DNA of 16,411 nt, from assembly GCA_964591275.1 (NCBI GenBank), contig CAZQAE010000098.1:1-16411 (forward strand), in the 5' to 3' direction. The position numbers and the translations under genes were made by a program. Shown one piece after another: positions 14,544 to 16,411 of the stretch. Under the pieces are notes generated by a model. It made no database searches. It was not told the origin of the DNA and saw only the letters and a list, made by a program, of their open reading frames with translations. This stretch comes from G963674685 sp964591275. Its GTDB lineage: Bacteria; Lernaellota; Lernaellaia; JACKCT01. Position 1 is the stretch's first letter. The number at the start of each line of letters is the position of its first letter.

Positions 14544-15848
14544 ATGGATTTTTCTACTCTTGAATTTTATGAATGGGAAAATAAAGGACCCGACGACATC
14601 CTCTCACTGAAAGGGGCGACACTTTCCGACAACCCCGAAGTACGAAAGCAAATCCGGGATCTTTCTCGATCCGGTGCCGCCGAAATTTTGGAGTTGAAAG
14701 ATGGCTTGAGGATAAAGACGACTTCCTTTGTCGGACGGTTTCAAATCGATCGATTTCAGATCAGCATCCTGCCTAAGTTGAAAGGGATGCTACTGCTCAG
14801 GCTGCTGCGATACGCCTATGGACTGCGTGATTTGCGGATTATGGACCAGACCACTTACGCTTTGGAAAATCTTGCGTTTCATGACCTGCTTCTTTACCAA
14901 CTCGTTACCGAAGTAAGCGAACTGATAATGAGAGGACTTCACCGGAGTTATCTCCGGAAAGAAGAAGACCTGACTGAATTGCGAGGCAGGATCAATATTC
15001 AGCGATACGCGAGAATGAGTCGCGCCCGGAGCAACACTTTACCCTGCATTCATTTTCCAAGAGAGAATGACTCTTTGGTCAACCAGATTTTGCTGGCTGG
15101 TCTGAATTTTGGAGCACGTTTGACGGAGGATATCCTTCTGCGTACACGACTTCGAAGGCTTGCTCGGATGATGGAGGAAAGCGTGTCCGATGTGATTCTC
15201 GATGGCCATCTTCTTCGCACTGTTCGACGCGGCATGAACCGCCTGACTCGCTCATACGAGCCGGCTATTACAATCATTGAGGCATTGGTTCAACAACAAG
15301 CTATTTCGCTGGATGATGAAACGGTGAACCTAACGCTACCCGGATTTCTGTTCGATATGAATCTATTCTGGCAGGCCCTGCTTTCCCGTTTTTTCCATGA
15401 AAACCTGACAGGATGTAAGATCACGGACGAATATGTACTCAAGGGGATGTTTTCGTATCAGGCAGGGTACAACCCACAAAACCGAAAGTCGCCGCGACCC
15501 CGACCGGATTTCGTCATTGAGGATGGAAAGCGATCAGTCACCCTGGACGCGAAATACCGCGATCTTTCAGTGAAGAGTCTGCCTCGCGATATGCTATACC
15601 AGCTTTCAATCTACGCACTGGCGAACAATGACGGCAAGCGAGCTTCGATTCTATACCCGACTCTTTCCGAAGATGAAAAGGAATCCAGGATCGACATTCG
15701 TGAACCTAAAACCGGTCTCAAAATAGGTGAAGTAACCATGCGCCCGGTGAGCCTTCCCAAGATGGATAAACTGCTCTACTCGCCTGGCTTCGAAACGAAG
15801 CATGAAAAGGCAGGGTATGCACAGCACTTGGCGTTTGGAAGATATTAA
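14544..15848 (+). CDS. mcrC: McrC-like PD-(D/E)xK nuclease subunit
   Basis: This 434-residue protein is the endonuclease partner that binds the McrB hexamer and cuts DNA. Residues 1-130 form the N-terminal half that contacts McrB (GRFQIDRFQISILPKL at 64-79, LLRLLRYAYGLRDL at 84-97). The middle has the RGRINIQRYARM element (147-158) typical of McrC. The C-terminal nuclease motif is RPRPDFVIED (318-327) followed by VTLDAKY (332-338), giving D322, D335 and K337 as the metal and catalytic residues. Q353 in MLYQLSIYAL (350-359) is a further conserved position. All key residues are present, so the enzyme appears intact. ATG 14544 lies two bases after the McrB stop. The gene ends 54 bases from the convergent LptD-like gene, with no clear terminator between them. 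The length is close to the family's usual 350-450 residues. Confidence 0.92.
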   Translation: MDFSTLEFYEWENKGPDDILSLKGATLSDNPEVRKQIRDLSRSGAAEILELKDGLRIKTTSFVGRFQIDRFQISILPKLKGMLLLRLLRYAYGLRDLRIMDQTTYALENLAFHDLLLYQLVTEVSELIMRGLHRSYLRKEEDLTELRGRINIQRYARMSRARSNTLPCIHFPRENDSLVNQILLAGLNFGARLTEDILLRTRLRRLARMMEESVSDVILDGHLLRTVRRGMNRLTRSYEPAITIIEALVQQQAISLDDETVNLTLPGFLFDMNLFWQALLSRFFHENLTGCKITDEYVLKGMFSYQAGYNPQNRKSPRPRPDFVIEDGKRSVTLDAKYRDLSVKSLPRDMLYQLSIYALANNDGKRASILYPTLSEDEKESRIDIREPKTGLKIGEVTMRPVSLPKMDKLLYSPGFETKHEKAGYAQHLAFGRY

Positions 15849-15902
15849 TCAGAATGTTTGGTCTTTTAAAGTACGAAATTTTGCGAGGGGCAGTAGCGAC
15901 CG

Positions 15903-16411
15903 CTAAAAAGAAGTTCTGCCGATGATAAGGCCTGTCAGGTCAAGGCTTACTCGGTAGATGGTCTCTTCCTCGGGAATTTCGCGATCTTCAATTTCAAAAA
16001 GGAGATGCCAGCAATTCTGCGTGCTGTGAAGTTCAATCCCGTACTTTCGTTCAATAAAGTAATCGTCCAGAAAACTGTAGCGTCCCAGATAGGATAAAGT
16101 GAGCAGGTTCATCAGGGTGTAGCGAGCCTGCCCGGAGATATAGTCGATCTCGCGAAAATCCTGGTCGTTGATTCCATATCGATATTCCACGGTTACCGAA
16201 TCGTCGTTTCTCGAAGCTAAAGAGCCAAGCACGTTATATGATCGGACGTGATCAATATAAGTGTCGTAGTCGACGCTGGAGCGAAGCACAATGCTGTTCA
16301 GCCACATTTGCATTCTGACTATTGATTCCCAGGCGGCGTGAAGGGGCCTGAAGGGGTGACGATCTTCACCGGGCGCAAGTTCTCTTTGCGCTTCATACAA
16401 ATCATAGGTCT
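15903..16411 (-). CDS. lptD: C-terminal part of an LptD-like LPS-assembly outer-membrane protein (5'-truncated)
   Basis: About 169 C-terminal residues are visible, and the frame runs off the right edge. A TTG at 16400 is internal, not a start. The sequence alternates polar and hydrophobic residues, as beta-barrel strands do, and ends in Phe, the usual last residue of outer-membrane barrels. The opening HPFRPLHAAWESIVRMQMW, the strand SVTVEYRYG, and the region with YGIELHSTQNCWHLLFEIE resemble the end of LptD, where one Cys of the disulfide region is followed by Trp and a closing strand with GLIIG. LptD forms, with LptE, the translocon that inserts lipopolysaccharide into the outer leaflet; this fits a Gram-negative host. 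Other barrel families share the general features, and only the C-terminal quarter or so is present, so the family call is probable, not certain. Confidence 0.7.
   Translation of the reverse strand, partial: TYDLYEAQRELAPGEDRHPFRPLHAAWESIVRMQMWLNSIVLRSSVDYDTYIDHVRSYNVLGSLASRNDDSVTVEYRYGINDQDFREIDYISGQARYTLMNLLTLSYLGRYSFLDDYFIERKYGIELHSTQNCWHLLFEIEDREIPEEETIYRVSLDLTGLIIGRTSF

Overview
The window looks like part of a draft or metagenome-assembled genome from a Gram-negative bacterium. It has the C-terminal part of an LptD-like outer-membrane LPS-assembly protein, a predicted lipoprotein with a lipobox, and a run of ten Ns that marks an assembly gap. A DUF6178-like protein and an Asp-rich lipoprotein with a short-repeat linker both fit lineages formerly called Deltaproteobacteria. 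That placement is an inference from protein style and was not tested by any search.

Layout. Positions 3-2742 (+) hold the 3' part of an unrecognised gene, overlapped by a polytopic GT-C/PMT-like glycosyltransferase. Convergent to it, 2752-4094 (-) is a lipoprotein with a signal peptide, an Asp-rich linker and seven propeller-like repeats. The N gap breaks this gene, but it closes in frame if the two contig ends overlap by four bases. A tight plus-strand run follows (4252-10053): a DPM1-like polyprenyl-phosphate hexose synthase, a second GT2 glycosyltransferase, an SDR-fold nucleotide-sugar enzyme, a membrane-anchored SGNH protein, and a DUF6178-like protein that probably has its own promoter. 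On the minus strand come an orphan FliL-like exported protein (10047-10487) and a second membrane-anchored SGNH protein (10649-11728). After about 500 bp without a convincing gene lies an McrBC-type modification-dependent restriction pair (12238-15848, +). It converges on the LptD-like gene (15903 to the window end, -).

How the genes may work together. The DPM1-like enzyme would load a hexose onto a polyprenyl phosphate, the usual donor for GT-C enzymes such as the one at 766-2742. The GT2, SDR and SGNH proteins would add further sugars, supply a modified nucleotide sugar, and acylate or deacylate a surface glycan. This makes the left half an envelope-glycan locus. The McrB-like protein carries an EVE/PUA-like domain ahead of its AAA+ GTPase core, and the McrC-like partner has a PD-(D/E)xK nuclease motif, so this pair is expected to cut DNA carrying modified bases. 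It stands alone as a defence module, with no methyltransferase beside it.

Most families here are known. The points most worth a second look are the repairable gap that yields a seven-repeat lipoprotein, the SDR enzyme that lacks the YxxxK catalytic pair, the secreted orphan FliL-like protein, and the reader architecture of the McrB homologue.
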